From: Lithospermum erythrorhizon
Taxonomy: Eukaryota; Streptophyta; Magnoliopsida; Boraginales; Boraginaceae
Direction: 5' to 3'
DNA length: 64,000 nucleotides
Assembly: GCA_019722365.1 (NCBI GenBank)
Contig: JADFUC010002381.1
Coordinates: 201,001 to 265,000, forward strand
Shown: positions 14,346-27,069 of the stretch, piece after piece
Position numbering within the stretch: position 1 is the first letter of the stretch
Layout: each line of letters starts with the position of its first letter
Position numbers and translations under genes: made by a program
Notes under the pieces: model-generated
Databases searched by the model: none
Seen by the model: only the letters and a program-made list of their open reading frames with translations
Told to the model about the DNA's origin: nothing

Positions 14346-14349
14346 TTAA

Positions 14350-14625
14350 GCAATACTCCCTCCATTGCAAAATAATTGATCATTTAGTAAAGTATTTTAT
14401 TAAGGAGTTATGAAAATGTCGATGAAAAAGGTAATAAAGTTTATCCAATCTTTAATGTAATGTAAGATTATTAGCAAATGAAAATAAACATAAGGAACTG
14501 ATGATAATGAATTTTGTAAATTTCAATGCATAAAGTTGCATTAAAAAATCAGCTTAATCATTTATTTTGAAAGCGAGGAATTTTGAATAGTTGATCGGCT
14601 TTATTTTGAGACGGAGAAATATAGC
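14350..14625. mobile_element. Stowaway-like MITE
   Basis: The left end TACTCCCTCCATTGCAAAAT continues to AATTGATCATTTAGTAAAG, and the right end (TTGATCGGCTTTATTTTGAG, then ACGGAGAAATA) is its imperfect inverted copy. The inside is non-coding and shares AAGTATTTTATTAA and AGTTGCATTAAAAA with the element at 265-523. Confidence 0.65.
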
Positions 14626-15330
14626 TTCGAGGTAATTCTAATTTTAATAAATGGTCAATTCTGATATGCATGAGGTGTGAGCAAATATTCAAATGCGGAT
14701 GATAGTGAAATGGTCAAAGGGAAAGGGATAAGGAGGAGTTGATTGTCATAGACTATAGTAGCTAGTTGCTAGATTGACAACCAAGTTTTGTGGATTTTTT
14801 TGCTTTGTTTTATTGCTGTACATGACAAACAAATTGCTCTCCATGCCTTTACAACTCTGAAAATTCATCAGCATTCAACAGTAAAGAAAGCAGCCCCCCT
14901 CCCCTCCATAAACCATTTAAGTAGAGGGGGACCACGAGGCAAGTCTTTCTCTGTGCCAGCCTCTGTGTGATCTGGACTGCATCAATAACCACTCATTACT
15001 CCAACGCTAAGTCCTTCGTATATCAATGGTGTTCCTATGGACGACATTTTAATTATCGTATATATTAATGCCAAGCAGATTGTGATTTTTTTATCATCAT
15101 TATATATAAATAAATTATAATGCGTCGGCGTATAGGCGTATCATTATGGCTGAAAAAATATTAAATACAACACGTATCTATTCCATCTGATAAATGTAAG
15201 CATGAAACGGTATAAATAAATAGCTTCTGAGAGAGCGTAGGTAATAATTGAGTGCATTACAGGAGCAACTTGGTACTCGTTAAAAACATATTGGCCAGCA
15301 GAGATGGGACAAAAACTCAATAAGGAAAAA

Positions 15331-15669
15331 TTACATCAAAGCCCCGCCGTAACCGAAATGTTTACCTGCTGCGTCGGGTACAGTACGTCGAATGCGGTAG
15401 GTTGCTAGTTTGACCCTAGCAACGATGACCTCTGGGGATGTGGATTCTTGATCAAAAGCTGCTCCATTCCTTGCCCGCCAAATCTCATGAACCAGAACAC
15501 AAAATGCAAGGATAATGGCCTTCGCTCGGGATAACTTTCTTTTCAGTGCTCTTAATCCAACATGGCAACTCTCAGGGGTGATCGTACAACTACTAGTTTG
15601 TGATTTGTGCTTTTTCTGGCATGTCTTGATACTTGCTATATTCTTCTTATATCGTCTTGTTTTTAGCAT
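15331..15669 (-). mobile_element. LINE reverse transcriptase 3' fragment
   Basis: The minus-strand frame of 112 residues contains AIILAFCVLVHEIWRARNGA followed by a run ending VARVKLATYRIRR. This is the typical tail after the zinc-binding region of plant non-LTR retrotransposon ORF2 proteins (W-x-x-RN-x-A, then a helix with V-x-R-I). The N-terminal part does not match and upstream reverse transcriptase motifs are missing, so it is a truncated relic. Confidence 0.6.
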
Positions 15670-15880
15670 TTGTTAAATGCTATTAATAAAGAATATCGAA
15701 ATTGAATCACATATATTAGTTTGATATTTAATTTAAAGTAATTAACCGTGTTGTTATGTTGCGTACTGTATATTCTTATTAGATTAACGTCTTTCATGTT
15801 CTTAAATTATGGTAATTGTCGAATTCTCATTGAAATCTTGCCAAATTAGTATAATCTTGGTATTGCATTTTTAAATGTAT

Positions 15881-16225
15881 ATAACAATAAAACCATTAAT
15901 AATTTTTTTTAGATTTTGGAAGAAGAAGTTTACTTATATATATTTGAATTCAAGTTTTCGAGGATCCATGATGATGAATAATTAAAGTAAAATTATATTG
16001 AATGTTTTAAAAATTGAATTATGAATAAATACAAGCAAAAAATATAACCTAAAAGGAAGTAAAATAAAAGCGATAAAATCGAAAAGGATAAAAAGCAGGC
16101 TGATAAAATTAGGCAACAAATCCGGAAAAATATAATGCGTATTATTTACAATTATAGAGTGTGGTACTAATAGCGTGGGAGGAAGCTTATTTTTTTTACG
16201 AAAATGGCAACAAAATCAAAATACC
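15881..16225. repeat. Direct duplication, copy 1
   Basis: About 340 bases that recur about 530 bases downstream at 16411-16745. Shared blocks, in order, include AGAAGTTTACT, ATGATGAATAATTA, TTATATTGAATGTTTTAAAA, TTGAATTATGAATAAATACA and ATAACCTAAAAGGAAGTAAA. The copies differ by many point changes and small indels, so the duplication is old. No coding capacity is visible. Confidence 0.75.
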
Positions 16226-16410
16226 ATATAAAAGCGGTAAGTGGGATTATTACGCTAAAATTAATGCAGTGAAATCTTATCTGATGGTTTTACAAAGCGG
16301 ACCACTGCCATGAATACATAAAAAAATTCATATGTTATATCTTATTATCCATGGGATAGAAATAATACAAATATGTTGTTACTACACCATATATGATTAA
16401 ATATATATAT

Positions 16411-16745
16411 ATAATAGAACCGTTAAAATATTTTTTCAAATTTGAAGAAAGAAGTTTACTCGTATATATTTGAATTGAATTTTTGGATCGTGATGATGAA
16501 TAATTAGAGAAAAAATTATATTGAATGTTTTAAAAAATTGAATTATGAATAAATACAACGGCACAAAGCTATAACCTAAAAGGAAGTAAAATAAAAACAA
16601 TAAAATCAAAAGTTAAAAATGAATTGGAGTAAATTAGGCAACAAATTAGGAAAATATATTGTCATCTTTATAATTATGGGGCGATGTGAGCAGGGAATTA
16701 ATGCGTGTGATAGACTTTTTCTGAAAATGACAAAAAATCACCAAT
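16411..16745. repeat. Direct duplication, copy 2
   Basis: Second copy of the block at 15881-16225, in the same order and orientation, ending with the paired stretch CGAAAATGGCAACAAAATCA (copy 1) versus TGAAAATGACAAAAAATCA (copy 2). This is a tandem segmental duplication with about 190 bases of non-matching sequence between the copies. Confidence 0.75.
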
Positions 16746-18270
16746 TCTACAAAATACCCCTGCTCAATCTTGACCATTGATCAAAAAAGGATGATCCAAT
16801 GCTAAGATTGGAGTTAGCACAATGTAAGCACCAATTTGTTTAAATACTTTCGGTGTGGACTAATAACACCCTAATGTAGTCATTTTATATTTGTTATTCA
16901 TACACTTATTACTACGAGTATTATATATTATTTTCTCATACAAATATTGATGAATGTGAATACATGATGAATTGTAGTTGTACTTTTGGGTGTCATGAAA
17001 TTAATCGTCGGAATCGACGAAAATCGAAATTTTGAACCAGCGATTTAGGTTTGACCTTTAAAATAATCCAATTCCGAACCGATTTCTAAATTTTTACCTT
17101 GAATTTCTCAATTTTCATTTATTATCTTTCAATATCTAATAGTATTTGCGTATTGTCTACGTTTAAGGAGAAATTTGAATGTGCTGTTGCATTATTGGTA
17201 TAATGTAATATAAATTTTTCTAAAACTAATAATATAGGGAATAAAATATATATATAAAGAATATTATTGTGTGTATTGAATGTGTATCTTGATTGTATAA
17301 TTAATCTTAAAAAGATTACATTAAAATTCATGAATTATATAGTCTTAAAACTTATTTTGGCTCAAAGCGATAAAATTTAAAAATTGACTCAAAATTGAAA
17401 TCAGCAGTAATCAGAATAAATTGGAATGAAATAGATTTAGGTTATTGTTGAAAATCGAGAAATAGTCTCGATTAGGTTTTTTAAAATTGAGCCACAGCCG
17501 GAATCGATCAAGTAGGCCTTTAACAGTACTTCATCAATTTTTTAATCAGTGTTACATTTGAGATCTCATTGGTGTCAACGTGCTTTGGGCACGTAATTCC
17601 ATTGATTCGGGATGGACCATTTGCTCTTTAATCCCTTAAAACACATTATAGAATTTTCTATATGCTTATTACTCTCCCTAGTCAATATTCCCTTCTCGTT
17701 ACTCTTAATTTATTTAATTGTTTTATTGCACTAATTACTCGATAATATATTTAATGAAGATAGACTCATCATTTATCTACCAATGAAACTCTTCAGACAA
17801 TCACACCCCAGGTCTAATGTTCATAAAATTACACCACGTTAGTAATCTATAAATTAATGAAACGTAAAAATAACTTATGTTCTCATATATATATATATTT
17901 TTTAGATTAAATTGAGAATTTTATTAATAAAAAGAATGAGGTGACCTAAATGGCGGGATCTCATTTATCAAAAAACCAATAGACTTCAAAGCGGATTGGT
18001 CTATCCTCGTGGACAAACTACCAAATGATTGAGACGCCACACCCCTCTCGCTTGAGCACACAATCAATGACCTCCATGAAATCCGTCTCAACAAACTAAA
18101 AATGTCACAAATCAAGTTTAAATATTCTTAAACTTGAGTTTTTGATACGTATCCACATGTATAAAAAAAGGAAAAAAGAAAATTGGACATAAGATATCGA
18201 TTTGGTATTTCTTAACAAAAAATTGCAAGAAGTAATTGTGGCAAACAGGTACGTAATGTGGTTTTATAGT
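16746..18270. other. AT-rich intergenic DNA
   Basis: No gene was recognised. At 16990-17520 there are degenerate runs built on CCGAACCGATT-like words, also seen at 61800-62300. The stretch near 17670 begins like a truncated MITE end (ACTCTCCCTAG). Confidence 0.4.
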
Positions 18271-19847
18271 GTATAGGAATAGGCTGTGTTGATGTGCAGC
18301 AGAATATCAGAGCACAGCTCACTTTTCTTGATGGGGATGTACTACTATTATCAAAGTTGCAGCCTTTATTAGTAACCCTCTGCTTCTTTTTTGCTCATTC
18401 TGCTAAATATTGTTTCTTTCTTTCCAAACGTAGCGAATTACTTGTTTCTCTCTCAGACTTCTTCACTGCTGGGTAATAGTACTTTGCATTTTTGTGTTTT
18501 CTTTCTTTTCTCTCAATGTGTATGTTTATTATTACCGTTGGATTTTTGCTATGTTTGAAGTTGCTTTATTTTATTTTTTCCAAGAGTGATACTGTTTCAT
18601 AAAAAATGTGATTTTGTTGGAGGTGAGTTATGGACTTTGTTCTTTGCCTACTGTACCAAAAATAAAGTCATATATGCTTCATGTAATGTTCTTTTTTGGG
18701 TTTTTGTTGCTAAGTTTTTTTTTTTATCTTCAAGTTTTCATGCTTCTTTTTTGTTTTTTTGTTTTTTGTTATTGGAAGCTTATAGTTTCGGTTTATTTTT
18801 TGGAGTTTTCAAGCTCCTCATATGGATAGTGTATCTTGTGATGTTCCCATCAATTTCCTCGAATTTTAGAAAATATGTGGAGATATGCGTCTTCCGTTTT
18901 GGTGATAATATTCAACTGTTTCCAAGATGCTGTCTCGTTATGTAGGCGTGGTTCCAATTCCAGCCTTTAAAATTTAATGGTAGTCTCCATACTAACATAA
19001 AAATGGGTATTTTTTTCCTTTTCAGAGATAATCTCTAGAATTTGTTGCTTTCAATATCATTATGTATTTTATATGTATCATGTATGGCTATGAATCCTGA
19101 ATCTTTCAGTAGTATAAGAAAATAGTTTATTATTGTGAGGACTGAAAATAGTATGGAGGATGAGAGAGAAAGAAGGGATAAAGAATCAGAAGGAAGAGTG
19201 GGTTGGAGTCAGATTGGTGCAAGTGGGGTGACTGTAACTCTCTTTGTTTATATGAATTGTTTAGTGTTCTGAGTCTGTTGGCTATGTCTCCTTGGCTGAC
19301 TGTGTGTCCGGTGTCTGCGGGCATTTTCCCCGACCTAGGAAACAAGCTTTCTTTACCTCACTTTCCATCATTTAAGTAAACCATTGACTTAAGAGTAAAA
19401 TAATAATGAGATACATCAAGTTTCCGTTATCCGGATTCGGGAAATAGTAGAATCGCTTTGGGCAGTTATACACGAGCATATTTCTTGGTAGAGAGAAGTA
19501 TATAACTTAGAAGTCACATTGCAGAAGACTAGGACTCTGTCTCTTCTCTCTAAAGTTGCCTCCTTTGATTGCTGTTAAGATTCCGTCAGTAAGAGATAAT
19601 TTAATAACTTCCAGATCTTTCAAGTTTTAGTCATTCTTTAATGTCAGAAAATTGGTTATTTTGACAAATAATTGGTACCTCACAAGTAGCAACTGAAGTC
19701 CACATTTTTGGGGTCTTTTCTCTGGCTTAAAGTTAGATTTGAACATTGCAGATGTCCTGAACATCAAGCAATTAGCTGTGAATCATTAGAGTTTTCTGGT
19801 ATTAGCTCAGCAGTGAGAAGTGAGAAAGCAGATTTTTAGATACAAAA
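18271..19847 (+). other. Probable promoter and 5' UTR of NPH3 gene
   Basis: Pyrimidine-rich, T-rich sequence with CTTTCT runs precedes the NPH3-family start codon. It probably contains untranslated leader exons, possibly with a leader intron. The open frames here (for example 18586-18945) are low-complexity Phe/Leu-rich translations of T-rich DNA and are not genes. Confidence 0.4.
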
Positions 19848-22648
19848 ATGAAGTTCATGAAGCTTGGTACCAAGAGTGATTCATTTCAGTTGGATACTCA
19901 CAATGTCCGGTAAGATATTTTAACTTCACCCTTTTATGCTTGTATCTTGTGCTTTTCCTGTTTTAGATATCATCTCGTAATATAATTCTGTTTGGTTATT
20001 CTATTAATCTGATATTCATCACTTTCTTTTTTGTGTATGCATTCCTACAAATCACTTTAATCTGATGCACAAATAAGAAAATTCCCGCCTCAAACTGCAA
20101 GAATCCTTTCAGGTGGTCTTATATTGGGTGTATTATATCTTGTGAGTTGTGACTTGTAAAGGAAGAGCGAGGAGTGTGGCCTTGAGAAGACCTTCATGTT
20201 CAAATTAATCAACAGTCATAATACCTTACTAGAACTCACAAAGGATCATTATATAACTTGAACTTCAATTTAAAACCTTGGTACCTTTTTAGTCCACTAA
20301 CGATATTCTAATTTTCAGCAATCATGTTATTTTTGGCCAAGACATTTAGATCATGAAGATTCCCATCCCCAAGTGATATTGAATATACTACGGAGTACTA
20401 TTTTTGGTGTGAAGTTTCTTACTAATAGCAAGCCAATCAACATATGCAGGTATGTGGCTACTGAATTGGCAGCCGATATAGTCATCCATGTTGGGGATGT
20501 GAAGTTTTACCTGCATAAGGTATGGCCAATGTCGACTAGACTCTCTATTCAGCTGAAAGTCTCAACACTTGTGGTTTTAATTGTTGGTTGTGGACTGTGG
20601 AGTGAGACTCTAGCAGACTTGAATTTTCAATAAATTAAAACAGTGTTTATAAATGATCTAGATTGAGTTAAATCATCTACTTCCTTGATTAGAAGTCATA
20701 GTTCAGATTGTGGGCTGTATCTCCTTGACTTCCCTATTCTAATTTTGCTATATTTTTAACCATGTATTGACTTAAATCATGGACTTCAACTTTCAGTTCC
20801 CTCTACTGTCAAAATGTGCAAATCTGCAAAAGTTGGAATCTGCAGGAAATGAAGGAAATAGGAATGAAATTTACATTGATGACATACCAGGCGGACCAAC
20901 TGCCTTTGAAATATGTGCTAAGTTTTGTTATGGCATTACCGTTACCTTGAATGCGTGCAATGTAATTGCAACCCGTTGTGCAGCCGAGTATCTTGGTATG
21001 TATGAGAAAATTGAGAAAGGAAACCTCATATACAAGATTGATGTTTTTCTCAGCTTAAGCATTTTCAAAAGCTGGAAGGATTCAATTATCGTTCTCCAGA
21101 CAGCCAAACCTTTTATGCCTCTTTGTGAGGAGTTGAAGATAATCAGCCGTGGTATTGATGCCATAGCCTCTAGAGCTTCGGTTGATGTTACCATTGTGGA
21201 TTGGTCCTATACATATAATCGCAAGAAGCTCTCTGAGGAAAATAGGAATGATCAAACGGTGAATGCTGTTAGAAGTAGGGTAGTGCCAAAAGATTGGTGG
21301 GTGGAGGACCTTTGTGAGCTTGACATAGACTTTTATAAGCGTGTCATTTATTGTATCAAAAGAAAAGGGGCAATCTCTCATGAAGTGATTGGGGAAGCTT
21401 TGAAAGCTTATGCTTGGAAGAGGTTGCCAAGCTTTGCCAAACTCGTCAATCAGCAAAATGATGTCTCAAGATACTGTGTGATACTGGAGACGATCGTGTG
21501 GATGTTGCCTGCTGAGAGAGGTTGTGTATCTTGCAGCTTCTTGCTGAAGCTCTTGAAGTTAGCCATTGTACTAGATTCAAGTGAAGCGGGAAAGGAGGAC
21601 TTAGTGAAAAGAATTGGTCAACAATTGGAGGAAGCCACAGTGAACGATCTCCTGATTCAGGCACAAGATGGGGAAGCAACTATGTACAACGTCAGCCTTG
21701 TCCATAAAATACTTGTGGAGTTCTCACTGCAAGATCAGAATGCTGACGTTATGAGGGGAAAGGGTGATGAAATTCATGAAGTCAGAATGCCAGGGATCTT
21801 GTCGGAAGCTTCAAAGCTAATAGTAGGAAAGCTGATTGATAGTTACTTATTTGAAATTGCAAAGGATCCTCATCTACCATTGTCATCTTTTGCCGATCTT
21901 GCAGGCATGGTATCTGGTTTTGACCGGCCTTCTCATGATGGGCTCTACCGAGCCATTGACATGTATCTAAAGGTATGATTTTGTTGTACCATTGTACACG
22001 ACTTGACTGGTGCATCAAAGACATACTAAAACATTAATCACATGTTTCCATTATTATTGTACTGAGTACTGAAATATATTGCAGGAGCACCCTGATATCA
22101 GTAAGAGTGAGAGGAAAAGGATATGTAAATTCATGGATTGCAAGAAGCTCTCTGCTGATGCATGCATGCATGCTGTTCAAAATGAGAGACTACCTATGCG
22201 AGTAGTGGTTCAGGTCCTCTTTTTCGAGCAAGCTAGAGCTGCCGCATCATCTGGTAGCAGCACCCCTGACCTGCCTAAGGTTATTAAAGACCTCAACTGC
22301 ACTTCAATGGGGAGTTCCAGATCAGCAACACATACAGAAGAAGACTGGGATGGTTTAGCCACAGGGGATCAACTTAGGGAATTAAAAGGAGAGCTAGCGG
22401 CTATGAAATTAGCTAATGGGAGAATCAGTCGGAGAGAGAGTTTGGACAACAAAAGTGTCTCTGATAAGGTTGCTGTAGGTAAAATGAAAAGCCTGCTTAT
22501 GACAAAGAAACTGTTTTCAAAGATCTGGTCAGGGAAGGGCGGCCCAGGTGAGAATAGCTCGGATTCATCTGAGAGTCTCGGTTCTGCGAACCAGGAAGAA
22601 ATGAAGTCCACTCCATTATCAAGAAGAGGGAGGCATTCTGTTTCTTAG
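19848..22648 (+). CDS. BTB/POZ NPH3-family protein
   Basis: Four exons, 19848-19909, 20450-20519, 20797-21972 and 22085-22648, splice cleanly to 623 residues starting MKFMKLGTKSDSF. Residues 20-100 form a BTB/POZ domain (ELAADIVIHVGDVKFYLHKF, then PLLSKCANLQ). The central NPH3 domain is clear: KDWWVEDLCELDIDFYKRVI, LPAERGCVSCSFLLKLLKLA, YRAIDMYLKEHPDISKSER and the very conserved KLSADACMHAVQNERLPMR. The C-terminus has a short coiled segment (QLRELKGELAAMKLAN) and a basic tail (KMKSLLMTKKLFSKIW). Family members are plasma-membrane adaptors in auxin or phototropic signalling and act as substrate receptors of CUL3 ubiquitin ligases. The MKFMKLG start is typical of the clade near Arabidopsis At1g67900; the exact orthologue is uncertain. 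Confidence 0.92.
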
Positions 22649-23498
22649 TAGAATGAATTGATGAAACTACAGTATTTAAGTTTTACGTGCTCTGTCTCTA
22701 TCTACCATATATTATTAACATAATTAGTAACTCAGAAAGTAGTTGTGGTTCTAAATCTTAGCAGCAGAAATGGGGCTCATAGTAAAAACAGTTTAGATGT
22801 CTTTTTGTCAAAATATTATCAGTTCTTGACCTTTATATTGCAAGATTATCATCTGTATCAATGCAAGCAGAGTGTATATGATGACATCTAAGCTATGGAA
22901 GAAAAAGATGGTGATGTCAGATAACAGATGGATTATTATTATTCTTGTTCTATTTAATGTGTTCAAATATTTTTGCCCCCTAATTCTTTAAGCTTCAGTA
23001 CTGTAAGCAGAAATGGCAAATCTTGGTGTTTGATTTGTTGCAGGAGCATCTTGATACCTATAGTATAAGCCATAAGGAGTTAGGAAATAATATTCCCTCC
23101 ATAACAATCGTTTTTTCTCACTTGGAATAATTAAAAACCTAGTTTTGAAACAATAAGGATTTCAGACCATGAATTCATCATCTACATGAGGGGAACACGA
23201 TTTTACGAGCAATGGTTAAAACAAATTCCATTAGAAATCACATATATATGCATTGATTGACACTTTCCTATCTACATCTAATTAGTCAGAATGAACCATT
23301 CTTTGTAACTCAATAGATCAGAAATATACAAACTCCTTCAGTATGCTCCAAAAAAATGAAGGGGAAGTCAAATCTAAACATGTCATCAGTCCTTGCGCCT
23401 TCTCTCAAAAACCTCCCTGGTTTGAAGATTCTGTATTCAGGATGTGTTAGCATTAAGATAAGATGGTCATCTATCATCAGTTCTACTTCATATGGCAG
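22649..23498. other. Intergenic between convergent genes
   Basis: 3' flanks of the NPH3 gene and the minus-strand QWRF gene. A piece at about 23090-23160 begins like a MITE end (ATTCCCTCCATAAC) without a matching right end. Nothing else was recognised. Confidence 0.4.
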
Positions 23499-26400
23499 TC
23501 AGATTATTGGTGCACGCCTTTGTTGTAAGATTTGAGTTCGCAAACTACAGTCTTTGACCTGTACATACGGTTATAGGTAAGGTTAAGGTCTTCAAATGCC
23601 GGTACCAATGATTGCTTAGCTAATTAGGTTAGCACCATACCTCCAAGGCCACCAAGCTAGACAAAAAGTCCTCACATTTCCCTAGTGAAGCACGCTCTTT
23701 TGCTGTCACGTTACTGAGTTCAGTCACCAATGAGTTAACTTCTTCAACCTGAGAAGATGATAAACAACATAAAAAATTTACAGTCGGATATATAGTGAAT
23801 ATTCAGTTTCTATCTTTGTCCCATATCTTCACTTTGTTTTTGTATGAACGAGCTATTTCTATTTGAGGTCATTGAATTCAAACAAATAAAGAGAGTGCAT
23901 GTTTATAATTTACTCTTGGCAGATCCTTTAGAGTAAACATTCTACAGCAAATTATTGCAACCTCAGAAAAGAAATGATACACTGACAATGCAAGCTGCCA
24001 GACTTGTTTTCCAATGCTCTACTTAACACAAATTAGAGTGAAGGTTTACCTTCGGAAAAAATGAGCAAATTGAGGACAATGTTGCCTGCATCACATCAAC
24101 TGCAGAACCCACAGCATTATTCAAACTTTGAATATCAGCCTACAAAAGCCAAAAACTTCTTTAGATTCATTGAACTTCAATATGTCAACATGAACCAAGG
24201 AAAGGAAGCTATATAACTTATAATTAAGAAGCACTTACAGTTGCTCCTCCAGCAGGGAGTCGAAGCGTACTAGCCTTCAAAGCTTCTATTGCTCCATGCA
24301 AAGAAGTGCAATGATCTTTATCTAACAAAGCCCATTCTTCTAGGCATGCAATCTACAACAAAGATTTGGAAAACTATAGTTAATTAATTACCCATCATTA
24401 TATAAACAATGATTTCTGGCTCAAAGGGAAAATTTAAATATTCCAAGAGGTGGCAGTGTTCATAACACTTGGACAGTGAAACCAAAAAAATAGTAGAGTA
24501 CTAGAGGTAACAGATCCTTCTATAAACACAGAAAGAGATGAATGAAACAGGCAAAAATTCACATTTGCAACAAAAGCTTGGGCAAATGCTCAGATAGGAA
24601 TGTAACAAGACAACTATTAATCACTTACCCATGTAGTGGTCTTGGGATATAAACATGGTAACATAAAGAACACACCAAATGGGAAAATAAGTTTTAGATC
24701 TTAATCTTAGCAGTATCAAATAGGGTGCATGTGTGTTCCTCGAGATGGCTCCATTTAATCTGTAGTCAAAATGATTTGATGAATTTGCAAAAGCTACGGG
24801 GCAGGTGAAAATCTTACATGTCCCTTTAGGATAGAGACCAGCTTTAACTTTTGTTGAAGCAACTGTAACCTGCGCTTTCTTTTGGTGACTGTGTCTCGTA
24901 AATCTGAGATAGTTGTCCATGCACCCCAAAGAGTTTTCTGGCACCAAAACAGCTGGATTTAGTTAACCTAAGGAATTATTATTATTATTATTATAAAACT
25001 ATTTGTGCAGCCAAAACTGAATAAAGATTTCTAATTATACAGGTGCATCAGATAACTAGTTCAACTCAGATGCATGCAATCAATAATCATTTCACCTAAA
25101 ATATAGATCAGCATGAGGTTGAATTTCTATACAGACAGATAGCAATAATACTATAATAATGTTTTGTCCGATTAGGCTCTGTAATTGAACTACATGAACT
25201 TGAAGCAGATATGAAATCTTCCCTGAATATTTTGTTCCAATAAATTCAAGTTCCTGGATTGAAAAGAGGATAGCATGAGATATCATTTTCCGCCAACGTA
25301 AGTGTAATTACATTTAAGCATGTACTTAGAATCTTCAAGACCCACATAAAGGTAGCAAAATTTAGTTTTCCTCATTATATTGCACAATCATCAAAACTCA
25401 CAGTGAATATTGAAATGTGCCTGTCTATAGAAACGTGACAAAGGGATCCCATGCCCTCCATATTCATAAATGGCAAGGTTAGAATGTTGGATAGATACAA
25501 ATTTACATAACATGTGAACCATGGAATACATAAACTAAGACCATGTGAATCACACTGAGATTACATATTTAATTACCTTTAAGAATTCAGTATAAGCTTA
25601 TTAATCAAGAAAATTAATGCTAGCAAGTAAACATTCTGAGATCTGTATAGGATAGAAAACACGTAAAATTCTTACTTCAGCAATGTGTCTCTGCACCAAC
25701 AATGATTCTTCAGTCGTAGCATTTACAAAGCGCCACTGCAGATGTCTGTTGTACAAAAGCCTCAGATAGTGTGCATCGGAGATCCTATTTTCTCCAACCT
25801 TCCCCCTCCGTACATCAACAGCATAACTAAGTACTGAAGGTGACTCGATAAAACTGTTGCTGATGGAGCTAACAGCATTTCTCACACGAGATGGACTAGG
25901 CATGCCCCTTGATGGAGATGAAGCCCTTGGCTTGCTAGGAGATGCAGGCCTAATGCCTCGAATCGGGGATGACATTGTCCGTGGTGATGATAATACATTA
26001 TCACTTGGAAACTTTCTCAACTTTGGTGGCACTAATACTTTAGAACCCGGGCTACAAGATAAAGGTGATCCTGGATCCTGCAACCTCCTTAAACGACTAT
26101 TAGTCTCTTGCCAGAACCTAGCCGAACCAGCTATTCCACGAGGTCCATTCCGCATTCTAGAATCTCCAACACAGTCCTGCACTCATTTCTCAGAAGAAAC
26201 ACTATCATATGTCTGGGGGCTGTAAGAGATCAGATGCAACAGATGACTCATTATTAGCTGAATTCCCATCCTGAACACGTCCTCTTGCCTTGAAAGACTC
26301 ATTCTTGCCCAAGTCAAGGCTCAACCTCCCATCAAACGACGACCTAGTTTCATCTATCAAAGACGAATGCATTTCCCTAACCATATTCCTCGATCCAACA

Positions 26401-27069
26401 ACTTTACTCCTCTCATCCATACCACCAACCAAACTCTTCGACGATGGATTCACCGTTCTAGTCCTACCAGGCCATGGATGCTGATCAACGGGCTTGGAAT
26501 TGTCAACATGATCTCCACCCCCCTCACCTTTCCCTCTCAGCCCATTTTCTCCTCCTCCTCTCCGGTGTAATACCTTCCTTACTACTCAAAGTAGGGGAAG
26601 CCGGTGCAGCCTTAGTCCTACTAACAGGCATAGGATAAGCCTCCCCCTGAAAGGAAACCGATAAACGCCTCGCAGAAGTAACCAACATCTTAGAAGCAGC
26701 AGAAAAGTCAGTAGCATTACTACTACGTTTGGAATCAAGATCGGGGGTTAGAGCCCTAGACGCCACGGGTCGTGTTCTATCAACAGAAACAGACCTTTTT
26801 GGAGCTAAAGGAGCAGAATTTGTCGACACTAGAGGTGAAGGGAACCTTCTTGAATTAGAGGAAGACGATGAAGATGAATTTGAAGTAGAAGTTGAGGGAG
26901 ATGGTGACAAATACCTAGAAGAAACATTCCTCGATTTGGGTCTTCTTGGATTATTAGTAACAGCCTCGGAAGGCAACAATGGTGGTCTTGTAGAAGGCTG
27001 TACATGACAATTATTATTATTATTTGTGAGGTTTTGTTGAGTTGAAGAAACCACCATGATGACAGGCAC
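23499..27069 (-). pseudogene. QWRF-motif (AUG8/EDE1-type) gene, broken exon 1
   Basis: Six exons: 27069-25676, 24937-24818, 24352-24239, 24139-24050, 23748-23641 and 23558-23499. Exons 2-6 are intact ([85 protein letters not shown]). Exon 1 has the Ser/Pro/Arg-rich start, the FDGRLSLD block, ARFWQETNSRLRRLQDPGSP and the family signature YNRHLQWRF. But exon 1 needs two frame changes: in an AGG-rich tract near 26555 (after ITPERRRR) and near 26210 (after VASD), then meets a TGA at about 26185 before VQDCVGDSRM. QWRF proteins are plant microtubule-binding proteins of the augmin/AUG8 group that act in mitotic and cortical arrays. It is either a recent pseudogene or a sequence error; all splice sites are kept. 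Confidence 0.85.

Noticed and set aside
18586..18945. Hydrophobic 119-codon frame
   Set aside because: It is a translation of T-rich leader or intron sequence (Phe/Leu only) with no conserved motif.
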